DNA of 64,000 bases, from the NCBI RefSeq assembly GCF_003050835.1, contig NZ_QAOJ01000005.1:310001-374000 (forward strand), given 5' to 3'. Origin of the DNA: Pseudomonas sp. GV071. GTDB lineage: Bacteria > Pseudomonadota > Gammaproteobacteria > Pseudomonadales > Pseudomonadaceae. The notes under the pieces were generated by a model, which saw only the letters and a list, made by a program, of their open reading frames with translations, did no database searches and had not been told where the DNA came from. The position numbers and the translations under genes were made by a program. Numbering within the stretch: the stretch's first letter is position 1; every line of letters begins with the position of its first letter. Of this stretch, positions 54,350 through 64,000 are shown piece by piece.

Positions 54350-54682
54350 TTACTTGTCAGCAACCTTGACAGTGATATGGCAAGACCGCTTGACGATGCG
54401 ATCAGCACGGCCTTTGGCACGTGGCATGATGCGCTTCAGCGAACGCCCTTCGTTGACGAAAACAGTAGAGACTTTGAGGTCATCTACGTCAGCGCCTTCG
54501 TTGTGCTCGGCGTTGGCTACAGCCGACTCCAGCACTTTTTTCATGATTTCCGCGGCTTTCTTACTGCTAAAAGCCAGCAGGTTGAGCGCTTCGCCCACCT
54601 TCTTCCCGCGGATTTGGTCGGCGACCAAGCGGGCTTTCTGGGCGGAGATTCGAGCGCCCGACAACTTAGCGGCTACTTCCAT
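54350..54682 (-). CDS. rplV: 50S ribosomal protein L22
   Basis: 110 residues starting [20 protein letters not shown], with the tunnel-lining loop near [13 protein letters not shown], wild-type in appearance at the place of macrolide-resistance changes. S10 operon. Confidence 0.98.
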
Positions 54683-54693
54683 TTCCTTACCCC

Positions 54694-54969
54694 TTAACGC
54701 TTGGCTTTCTTGTCAGCCACGTGCCCGCGATATGTACGGGTACCGGCGAACTCGCCCAGTTTGTGACCGACCATGTCTTCGTTCACGAGAACTGGAACAT
54801 GTTGACGACCGTTATGCACAGCGATGGTCAGACCGACCATTTGTGGCAGGATCATCGAACGACGCGACCAGGTTTTCACCGGCTTGCGATCGTTCTTTTC
54901 CACCGCCACTTCGACCTTCTTCAGTAGGTGAAGATCAATAAAAGGACCTTTTTTCAGAGAACGTGGCAC
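54694..54969 (-). CDS. rpsS: 30S ribosomal protein S19
   Basis: 91 residues starting [20 protein letters not shown], with the signature [20 protein letters not shown]. It lies in the head of the small subunit. S10 operon. Confidence 0.98.
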
Positions 54970-54985
54970 TGTCGTATCCCTCTAT

Positions 54986-55810
54986 TTACTTGCGACGACG
55001 GACGATCATGTTATCGGTGCGTTTGTTACCACGAGTCTTCGCGCCCTTAGTCGGGAAGCCCCATGGAGACACCGGATGACGACCACCAGAGGTACGACCT
55101 TCACCACCACCATGTGGGTGGTCAACCGGGTTCATGGCAACACCACGAACGGTTGGGCGAACGCCACGCCAGCGTTTGGCACCAGCTTTACCCAGCGAAC
55201 GCAGGCTGTGCTCGGAGTTCGAGACTTCGCCCAGGGTCGCACGGCATTCGGCCAGTACTTTACGCATTTCACCGGAACGCAGACGCAGGGTCACGTAAGC
55301 GCCTTCACGAGCGATCAGCTGAGCCGAAGCACCAGCGGAACGAGCGATCTGAGCACCTTTACCCGGCTTCAACTCAACACCATGAATGGTGCTACCGACG
55401 GGGATGTTACGCAGTTGCAGCGAGTTGCCCGGCTTGATCGGAGCGAGAGCGCCCGAGATCAGCTGGTCGCCAGCACTCACGCCTTTAGGGGCGATGATGT
55501 AACGGCGTTCGCCGTCTGCGTAAAGCAACAGTGCGATGTGAGCGGTACGGTTTGGATCGTATTCAATACGCTCGACAGTGGCAGCGATGCCATCTTTGTC
55601 ATTGCGACGGAAATCGACCAGACGGTAATGCTGCTTATGACCACCACCGATGTGACGAGTGGTAATACGGCCATTGTTGTTACGACCACCAGTCTTCGAC
55701 TTCTTCTCGAGCAGCGGTGCGTAAGGAGCGCCTTTATGCAGCTCCTGGTTGACCACCTTGACCACAAAACGGCGGCCAGCGGAGGTCGGTTTGCATTTAA
55801 CGATTGCCAT
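54986..55810 (-). CDS. rplB: 50S ribosomal protein L2
   Basis: 274 residues starting [19 protein letters not shown]. The conserved peptidyl-transferase-near segment is [20 protein letters not shown], with the essential His. S10 operon between rplW and rpsS. Confidence 0.99.
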   Translation of the reverse strand: MAIVKCKPTSAGRRFVVKVVNQELHKGAPYAPLLEKKSKTGGRNNNGRITTRHIGGGHKQHYRLVDFRRNDKDGIAATVERIEYDPNRTAHIALLLYADGERRYIIAPKGVSAGDQLISGALAPIKPGNSLQLRNIPVGSTIHGVELKPGKGAQIARSAGASAQLIAREGAYVTLRLRSGEMRKVLAECRATLGEVSNSEHSLRSLGKAGAKRWRGVRPTVRGVAMNPVDHPHGGGEGRTSGGRHPVSPWGFPTKGAKTRGNKRTDNMIVRRRK

Positions 55811-55824
55811 GATGCTCCCCTTCC

Positions 55825-56124
55825 TTACTCAGCACTGCTGCTGAAGTCGAGATCTTGACCCGGCTGAAGGGAGATAACTGCCTTCTTCCAGTCGTTACGC
55901 TTGCCCAGACCGCGAGCGGTGCGCTTGCTCTTACCCAGAACGTTCAGGGTAGTAACACGCTCAACTTTCACGCTGAACAGGCTTTCGACGGCCTTTTTGA
56001 TTTCCAGCTTGGTTGCATCGGTAGCAACCTTGAAAACGAACTGGCCTTTTTTGTCAGCCAAAACCGTGGCTTTCTCAGAGACGTGCGGGCCAAGTAGCAC
56101 TTTAAATACGCGTTCCTGGTTCAT
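55825..56124 (-). CDS. rplW: 50S ribosomal protein L23
   Basis: 99 residues starting [20 protein letters not shown], with [21 protein letters not shown]23 is the trigger-factor dock at the tunnel exit. The start overlaps the rplD stop by four bases. Confidence 0.98.
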
Positions 56125-56723
56125 CCCAGCAGCTCCTCGAATTTCTTCACGGCCGACACAGTGATCAACACTTTGTCGTATGCGATCAGACTGACCGGAT
56201 CGGAACCCTGTACGTCACGAACATCAACGTGCGGCAGGTTGCGAGCAGCCAGGTACAGATTCTGATCAACAGCATCAGACACGATCAGAACATCAGTCAG
56301 ACCCATGCCATTCAGCTTGTTCAGCAGAGTTTTGGTTTTTGGTGCGTCGACTGCGAAGTCTTCAACCACAACCAGACGATCACTACGTACCAGCTCAGCA
56401 AGGATGGAGCGCAGAGCTGCGCGGTACATCTTCTTGTTCAGCTTTTGGCTGTGATCCTGAGGACGAGCTGCGAAAGTGGTACCGCCGCCACGCCAGATTG
56501 GGCTACGGATAGTACCGGCACGAGCGCGACCAGTACCCTTTTGACGCCATGGGCGCTTACCGCCACCGGACACGTCAGAACGGGTCTTTTGCTGCTTGGT
56601 ACCCTGACGACCGCCAGCCATGTAGGCCACGACTGCCTGGTGAACCAGAGTCTCGTTGAATTCGCCGCCGAAGGTCAGTTCGGAAACTTCGATCGCCTGA
56701 GCGCCATTTACATTTAATTGCAT
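56121..56723 (-). CDS. rplD: 50S ribosomal protein L4
   Basis: 200 residues starting [20 protein letters not shown], with the tunnel loop [20 protein letters not shown]. In E. coli L4 represses the S10 operon at the level of transcription and translation. Stop overlaps the rplW ATG. Confidence 0.98.
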
Positions 56724-56735
56724 GTCAGCTTCCCC

Positions 56736-57371
56736 TTAACCGCGAGCCTTGGCTGCCGGACGCACAACCAGGTTGCCACCGGTAGCGCCAGGAACAGCGC
56801 CCTTAACCAGCAGCAGATTGCGTTCAGCGTCGACGCGCACAACTTCGAGGGACTGCACGGTCACGCGCTCAGCGCCCATATGACCGGACATTTTTTTGCC
56901 CTTGAATACACGACCAGGAGTCTGGCACTGGCCGATAGAGCCAGGGACGCGGTGGGAGACGGAGTTACCGTGGGTGTTATCTTGACCGCGGAAGTTCCAG
57001 CGCTTGATGGTACCGGCGAAGCCTTTACCCTTGGACTGACCGGTGACATCCACCAGCTGACCTGCTTGGAAAATTTCTGCATTGATCAGATCGCCAGCCT
57101 GGTAGTCGCCTTCTTCAAGACGGAATTCCCAGACGCCGCGACCGGCAGCTACGTTAGCTTTAGCGAAGTGGCCTGCTTGAGCAGCAGTCACGCGCGAAGC
57201 ACGACGCTCACCGACAGTGACTTGCACTGCACGATAGCCATCGCTTTCTTCAGTTTTAAACTGGGTGACGCGATTCGGCTCGATCTCAATGACCGTAACC
57301 GGAATGGAGACACCTTCTTCGGTGAAAATACGGGTCATACCGCATTTACGACCGACTACACCAATAGTCAT
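56736..57371 (-). CDS. rplC: 50S ribosomal protein L3
   Basis: 211 residues starting [20 protein letters not shown], with [20 protein letters not shown] containing the Gln that PrmB methylates in E. coli. The start at 57371 gives the normal length. Confidence 0.98.
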   Translation of the reverse strand: MTIGVVGRKCGMTRIFTEEGVSIPVTVIEIEPNRVTQFKTEESDGYRAVQVTVGERRASRVTAAQAGHFAKANVAAGRGVWEFRLEEGDYQAGDLINAEIFQAGQLVDVTGQSKGKGFAGTIKRWNFRGQDNTHGNSVSHRVPGSIGQCQTPGRVFKGKKMSGHMGAERVTVQSLEVVRVDAERNLLLVKGAVPGATGGNLVVRPAAKARG

Positions 57372-57454
57372 GTTGTAAACCTCATGAGTGTACGGGGCTT
57401 TCACCCGCTATGGCCGCCCATTTCAGAGCGTTACACGACTAAAACCAGACGGTT

Positions 57455-57766
57455 TTAGCCGAGGCTGATCTGAACTTCTACGCCAGCTGCAAGATCGAGC
57501 TTCATAAGAGCGTCAACGGTTTTATCCGTTGGCTGGACGATGTCCAGAACGCGCTTGTGAGTGCGAATCTCGTACTGGTCACGCGCGTCTTTGTTGACGT
57601 GCGGAGAAACCAGAACAGTGAAACGCTCTTTGCGAGTGGGCAGAGGAATCGGACCACGCACTTGAGCACCAGTACGTTTCGCGGTTTCCACGATTTCCTG
57701 GGTGGACTGGTCAATCAGGCGATGATCAAAAGCCTTCAACCGAATCCGGATTTGTTGATTTTGCAT
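57455..57766 (-). CDS. rpsJ: 30S ribosomal protein S10 (NusE)
   Basis: 103 residues starting [20 protein letters not shown]. First gene of the S10 operon; also the transcription antitermination factor NusE. The 83 bases between it and rplC and the strong terminator after tuf mark the operon start. Confidence 0.98.
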
Positions 57767-57863
57767 TGTCCACAGACTCCCAGTTGCTATTCCCAACGGA
57801 CGCAATACGCCCGTTAAAAGGAGGCGCAATTCTATAGACGCCCCCTACAGGTGTCAACCCAAT

Positions 57864-57892
57864 AAAAAAACCCCCGCAAGCGGGGGTTTTTT
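57864..57892 (-). terminator. Terminator of the rpsL-rpsG-fusA-tuf operon
   Basis: Stem AACCCCCGC/GCGGGGGTT with loop AA and T-run, 13 bases after the tuf stop. It separates tuf from the S10 operon, whose promoter must lie in the roughly 95 bases that follow it. Confidence 0.93.
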
Positions 57893-57905
57893 CACAAATC
57901 AACGA

Positions 57906-59099
<1,194 letters not shown>

Positions 59100-59131
59100 G
59101 ACAATAAACTCCTTGCCTAAAGGGGCTGATA

Positions 59132-61237
59132 TCAGCCTTGTTTTTTGATCAGAGCTTCGACGATGTTCGACGGAGCTTCGGAGTATTTGGAGAATTCCAT
59201 GGAGTAGCTTGCGCGACCCTGAGACATGGAACGGACGTCGGTCGCATAACCGAACATCTCACCCAACGGCACTTCGGCGCGGATAACCTTGCCCGAAACC
59301 GTATCTTCCATACCCTGGATCAGACCACGACGACGGTTCAGGTCACCCATCACGTCACCCATGTAATCTTCCGGGGTTACCACTTCAACTTTCATGATCG
59401 GCTCAAGCACAACACCGCCGCCCTTCTGGGCCAGCTGCTTGGTCGCCATGGAAGCTGCGATTTTGAACGCCATCTCGTTGGAGTCGACGTCGTGGTAGGA
59501 ACCATCAAACACGGTAGCCTTCAGGCCGATCAGCGGATAGCCGGCAACAACGCCGTTCTTCATCTGCTCTTCGATACCCTTCTGGATCGCCGGGATGTAC
59601 TCCTTCGGAACCACACCACCCACAACTTCGTTGACGAACTCCAGACCTTCCTGACCTTCGTCAGCCGGTGCGAAGCGAATCCAGCAGTGACCAAACTGGC
59701 CACGACCGCCGGACTGGCGAACGAACTTGCCTTCGATCTCACAGCTCTTGGAGATCTTCTCGCGGTAGGAAACCTGCGGCTTACCGATGTTGGCTTCTAC
59801 ACCGAACTCGCGCTTCATGCGGTCGACGAGAATATCCAGGTGCAACTCGCCCATACCGGAGATGATGGTCTGGCCAGTCTCTTCGTCGGTCTTGACGCGG
59901 AACGATGGGTCTTCCTGAGCAAGCTTGCCCAGAGCGATACCCATTTTTTCCTGGTCATCCTTAGTCTTAGGCTCAACGGCAACCGAAATAACCGGCTCCG
60001 GGAAGTCCATGCGAACCAGGATGATCGGCTTGTCAGCAGAGCAGAGGGTGTCACCAGTGGTGACGTCCTTCATACCGATCAGAGCAGCGATGTCGCCAGC
60101 GCGTACTTCTTTGATCTCTTCGCGGGTGTTTGCGTGCATTTGCACCATACGGCCCACGCGCTCTTTCTTGCCTTTAACCGAGTTGATCACACCGTCGCCG
60201 GAGCTCAACACACCCGAGTAAACGCGAGCAAAGGTCAAAGTACCCACGAATGGGTCGGTAGCGATCTTGAACGCCAGAGCCGAGAACGGCTCGCTGTCGT
60301 CTGCGTGACGCTCCATCTCAACAGTCTCGTCATCCGGGTCGGAACCCTTGATGGCAGGAATGTCGACCGGGGCCGGCAGGTAATCAACAACGGCGTCGAG
60401 AACCAGGGGAACACCCTTGTTCTTGAACGAAGAACCGCAAACAGCCAGGACGATTTCGCCAGCGATGGTACGCTGACGCAGAGCGGCCTTGATTTCCTCG
60501 TTGGTGAGCTCTTCACCTTCGAGGTACTTGTTCATCAGCTCTTCGTTGGCTTCAGCGGCAGCTTCAATCATGTTGCTGCGCCACTCGTTAGCCAACTCTT
60601 GCAGCTCGGCCGGGATTGCTTCGCGACGAGGGGCCATGCCCTTGTCGGCGTCATCCCAGTAAACAGCTTCCATGGTCATCAGATCGATCTGACCCTGGAA
60701 GTTGTCTTCAGCACCGATAGCCAATTGGATTGGCACCGGAGTGTGACCCAGACGCTGCTTGATCTGACCAACTACGCGCAGGAAGTTTGCGCCAGCACGG
60801 TCCATCTTGTTCACGTACACAAGACGCGGAACGCCGTATTTGTTGGCTTGACGCCATACGGTTTCCGACTGCGGCTCAACACCCGAAGTACCACAGAACA
60901 CCACGACCGCGCCGTCGAGTACGCGCAGCGAGCGCTCTACTTCGATGGTGAAGTCAACGTGCCCGGGGGTATCGATGATGTTGAAGCGGTAGCTGTCTTT
61001 GTGCTGCTTGACGGAGCCAGACCAGAACGCAGTAGTAGCAGCGGAGGTAATGGTAATACCGCGCTCCTGCTCCTGAACCATCCAGTCCATGGTCGCGGCG
61101 CCATCATGCACCTCGCCCATTTTGTGGTTCACGCCAGTGTAAAAAAGCACGCGCTCAGTGGTAGTGGTTTTGCCAGCATCCACGTGCGCGACGATACCGA
61201 TGTTACGGTAGCGGGAAATCGGTGTAAGACGAGCCAT
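59132..61237 (-). CDS. fusA: Elongation factor G
   Basis: A 701-residue EF-G with the G1 motif [15 protein letters not shown] (17-31), [15 protein letters not shown] and NKMDRAG. All five domains are present at normal length. It drives translocation and, with RRF, ribosome recycling. Second-last gene of the str operon. Confidence 0.99.
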   Translation of the reverse strand: MARLTPISRYRNIGIVAHVDAGKTTTTERVLFYTGVNHKMGEVHDGAATMDWMVQEQERGITITSAATTAFWSGSVKQHKDSYRFNIIDTPGHVDFTIEVERSLRVLDGAVVVFCGTSGVEPQSETVWRQANKYGVPRLVYVNKMDRAGANFLRVVGQIKQRLGHTPVPIQLAIGAEDNFQGQIDLMTMEAVYWDDADKGMAPRREAIPAELQELANEWRSNMIEAAAEANEELMNKYLEGEELTNEEIKAALRQRTIAGEIVLAVCGSSFKNKGVPLVLDAVVDYLPAPVDIPAIKGSDPDDETVEMERHADDSEPFSALAFKIATDPFVGTLTFARVYSGVLSSGDGVINSVKGKKERVGRMVQMHANTREEIKEVRAGDIAALIGMKDVTTGDTLCSADKPIILVRMDFPEPVISVAVEPKTKDDQEKMGIALGKLAQEDPSFRVKTDEETGQTIISGMGELHLDILVDRMKREFGVEANIGKPQVSYREKISKSCEIEGKFVRQSGGRGQFGHCWIRFAPADEGQEGLEFVNEVVGGVVPKEYIPAIQKGIEEQMKNGVVAGYPLIGLKATVFDGSYHDVDSNEMAFKIAASMATKQLAQKGGGVVLEPIMKVEVVTPEDYMGDVMGDLNRRRGLIQGMEDTVSGKVIRAEVPLGEMFGYATDVRSMSQGRASYSMEFSKYSEAPSNIVEALIKKQG

Positions 61238-61267
61238 AAAGCCCTCGCAATATTAGAAGCGCTGAAT

Positions 61268-61759
<492 letters not shown>

Positions 61760-61888
61760 TCAGGTTAGCCCGGGAACAATAAAACCTCTGGATGACAATC
61801 CTGGGTTGAACGCCCGACCTTACTCTTATCGACTCAGAAAAATGAAAATCTATTTTGGGTGAAACGACCGATCACTCGGACGCCACAC

Positions 61889-62260
61889 TTACTTCGGACG
61901 CTTGGTACCGTACTTCGAACGGCCTTGGTTACGACCTTTAACACCGGAAGTATCCAGGGAACCGCGAACGGTGTGGTAACGAACACCTGGCAAGTCTTTT
62001 ACACGACCGCCGCGGATCAGTACCACGCTGTGCTCTTGCAGGTTGTGGCCTTCACCGCCGATGTACGAGGAAACCTCGAAACCGTTGGTCAGACGCACAC
62101 GGCATACTTTACGCAGTGCCGAGTTAGGTTTTTTCGGCGTGGTGGTATACACACGGGTGCATACGCCACGACGTTGCGGGCAGTTCTGCAGCGCAGGAAC
62201 GTCGGATTTCTCGACGATACGCTTACGCGGCTGACGTACCAGCTGGTTGATAGTTGCCAT
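61889..62260 (-). CDS. rpsL: 30S ribosomal protein S12
   Basis: 123 residues starting [20 protein letters not shown]. Lys43 ([12 protein letters not shown]) and Lys88 ([12 protein letters not shown]) are unaltered, so no streptomycin-resistance change is seen at these sites. Asp89, the site of methylthiolation, is present. It begins the str operon, with a 150-base gap to rpsG. Confidence 0.98.
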
Positions 62261-62385
62261 CTACTAGCTCCACTGTTGTCTTTCGACGCTATTGTCTTAC
62301 AGGAAAAACAAAATGGCAGGACAACAGTCCCGCCAAATTTAGGGGTACAAGAGTCTAAAGAGCTTCTGACACCCCGTCAAGACAA

Positions 62386-62416
62386 GGCCCGGTGACGCTT
62401 TACGCTTCACCGGGCC
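62386..62416 (-). terminator. Hairpin after rpoC
   Basis: Arms GGCCCGGTGA and TCACCGGGCC lie 26-57 bases past the rpoC stop. On the minus strand it is followed by TTGTCTTG, a weak U-tract, so it probably allows partial readthrough to rpsL. Confidence 0.7.
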
Positions 62417-62442
62417 CCGACTCGATTGGCAACCCGTAGTAA

Positions 62443-64000
62443 TTACAGGTTGTTCAATGCTTCCGACAGTTGAGCTTCAGCTTCGCTGGCGCTCACTTGA
62501 ACCGGCTTGCCGGCATCACGACGACGCTTACGCTCGCTGTGATAAGCCAGACCAGTACCGGCCGGAATCAGACGACCGACCACCACGTTCTCTTTCAGGC
62601 CGCGCAGGAAGTCACGCTTGCCGGTAACCGCCGCCTCAGTGAGGACGCGGGTGGTTTCCTGGAAGGAAGCCGCGGAGATGAACGATTCGGTGGACAGCGA
62701 TGCCTTGGTGATACCCAGCAGAACGCGATCGAACTTGGAGATGAACTTATCTTCCGTGCTCAGACGCTCGTTCTCGCCCAGGACGTGGGTCAGTTCCATC
62801 TGGTCGCCCTTGATGAAGCTGGAGTCGCCGGATTCGGTGATCTCAACTTTACGCAGCATCTGACGCAGGATGGTCTCGATGTGCTTGTCGTTGATCTTCA
62901 CGCCCTGCAGGCGGTAAACGTCCTGGATCTCGTTGACGATGTACTTGGCCAGCGCGCTCACACCCAACAGACGCAAGATGTCGTGCGGATCGCTTGGACC
63001 ATCGGAGATAACTTCGCCGCGGTTCACTTGTTCGCCTTCGAAGACGTTCAGGTGACGCCACTTCGGAATCAGCTCCTCGTACGGATCGCTACCGTCGTTC
63101 GGGGTGATGACCAGACGGCGCTTGCCTTTGGTTTCTTTACCGAACGCAATGGTGCCGCTGACTTCAGCCAGGATCGACGCTTCTTTCGGACGACGCGCTT
63201 CGAACAGGTCGGCAACACGCGGCAGACCACCGGTGATGTCGCGAGTTTTCGAAGTTTCTTGCGGGATACGAGCGATAACATCACCCACGCCCACTTGCGC
63301 ACCATCCGCCACACCGACCAGAGCGTTCGCTGGCAGGAAGTACTGAGCCGGTACGTCGGTACCTGGCAGCAGCAAGTCTTTGCCATCTACGCCAACCATC
63401 TTCACAGCAGGACGGATGTCTTTGCCGGCAGCTGGACGATCTTTCGGATCCAGTACTTCGATGTTGGTCAAACCCGTCAATTCGTCAGTCTGACGCTTGA
63501 TGGTGATGCCTTCTTCCATGCCCACGTACGTCACGGTACCTTTCATTTCGGTAACGATCGGGTGGGTGTGCGGATCCCACTTGGCGACGATAGCGCCGGC
63601 ATCCACTTTGTCGCCTTCCTTGACGGAAATAACAGCACCGTAAGGCAGCTTGTAACGCTCACGCTCACGACCGAACTCGTCGGCTACAGCCAACTCACCG
63701 GAACGCGATACTGCAACCAGATTGCCGTCAGCACGCTCAACGTGTTTCAGGTTGTGCAGGCGGATAGTGCCGCCGTTCTTAACCTGAACGCTGTCAGCAG
63801 CCGAGGTCCGACTTGCCGCACCACCGATGTGGAACGTACGCATCGTCAGCTGGGTACCCGGCTCACCGATCGACTGAGCAGCGATTACGCCGACAGCTTC
63901 ACCGATGTTCACCTGGTGACCACGGGCCAGATCGCGGCCGTAGCACTTGGCGCAGATGCCGTAGCGAGTTTCGCAGCTGATTGGCGAGCGCACGATCACT
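62443..64000 (-). CDS. rpoC: RNA polymerase beta' subunit (5' part cut by window edge)
   Basis: The C-terminal 518 residues of RpoC are visible, with the start outside the window. The segment [20 protein letters not shown] contains part of the second zinc-binding site, followed by [20 protein letters not shown] (bridge helix and trigger-loop approach). The jaw and C-terminal clamp follow to [20 protein letters not shown]. Only the upstream part is missing, and the reading frame is intact to the stop. Confidence 0.98.
   Translation of the reverse strand, partial: VIVRSPISCETRYGICAKCYGRDLARGHQVNIGEAVGVIAAQSIGEPGTQLTMRTFHIGGAASRTSAADSVQVKNGGTIRLHNLKHVERADGNLVAVSRSGELAVADEFGRERERYKLPYGAVISVKEGDKVDAGAIVAKWDPHTHPIVTEMKGTVTYVGMEEGITIKRQTDELTGLTNIEVLDPKDRPAAGKDIRPAVKMVGVDGKDLLLPGTDVPAQYFLPANALVGVADGAQVGVGDVIARIPQETSKTRDITGGLPRVADLFEARRPKEASILAEVSGTIAFGKETKGKRRLVITPNDGSDPYEELIPKWRHLNVFEGEQVNRGEVISDGPSDPHDILRLLGVSALAKYIVNEIQDVYRLQGVKINDKHIETILRQMLRKVEITESGDSSFIKGDQMELTHVLGENERLSTEDKFISKFDRVLLGITKASLSTESFISAASFQETTRVLTEAAVTGKRDFLRGLKENVVVGRLIPAGTGLAYHSERKRRRDAGKPVQVSASEAEAQLSEALNNL

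Overview
The window is chromosomal DNA of a Pseudomonas, most likely of the P. fluorescens group. The evidence is high-GC coding sequence with Pseudomonas-type proteins throughout: a 301-residue RimK, a ThiI with a C-terminal rhodanese domain, a small-subunit catalase beside rplQ, NtrBC beside glnA, and many short intergenic inverted repeats of the REP type. No plasmid, phage or insertion sequence is visible. Two genes are cut by the edges: an iron-type alcohol dehydrogenase at the left and rpoC at the right.

Layout. Positions 1-4642 hold a minus-strand group for lipid and ester breakdown (3-hydroxyacyl-CoA dehydrogenase, acyl-CoA dehydrogenase, esterase, alcohol dehydrogenase), with a divergent LysR regulator. 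Positions 5951-12689 carry a coiled-coil protein, a small lipoprotein, an HPF-like protein, pckA, hslO, hslR, the ribosome-modification pair rimB-rimK and a membrane methyltransferase. Positions 12799-21316 form a compact lipid or polyketide cluster. The plus-strand operon encodes a dehydratase-like hotdog protein, an ABC exporter (ATPase and permease), an acyl carrier protein, a ketosynthase and a truncated chain-length-factor-like protein. Facing it is a minus-strand operon with a DarA-like aromatase, a DarB-like KAS III, a small HTH-like protein and a BtrH-type acyltransferase. I read this as an exported dialkylresorcinol-like (or cyclohexanedione-like) acyl-lipid system, and it is the most interesting part of the window.

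Positions 21427-31729 hold blc, a small lipoprotein, a DUF924 protein, fbp, a membrane diguanylate cyclase, a DUF3999/DUF2339 membrane pair and a cysteine-cluster protein. Positions 31945-42339 hold typA, thiI, glnA, two tandem DUF4124 genes, ntrB-ntrC, an unknown membrane protein and trmL. The nitrogen genes have recognisable sigma-54 promoters and NtrC sites upstream of both glnA and ntrB. katA follows at 42394.

Positions 44040-64000 are the translation super-cluster on the minus strand. Read 5' to 3' it runs: rpoC (partial), rpsL-rpsG-fusA-tuf, the S10 operon (rpsJ to rpsQ), the spc operon (rplN to rpmJ) and the alpha operon (rpsM to rplQ). Strong hairpins lie inside or between these units, notably a perfect 18-bp inverted repeat between rpsN and rpsH.

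Compared with P. aeruginosa PAO1 gene order as I remember it, the window joins three blocks (PA5186-5197, PA5107-5127, PA4236-4269). The biosynthetic cluster sits at the first junction and trmL/katA is the second.
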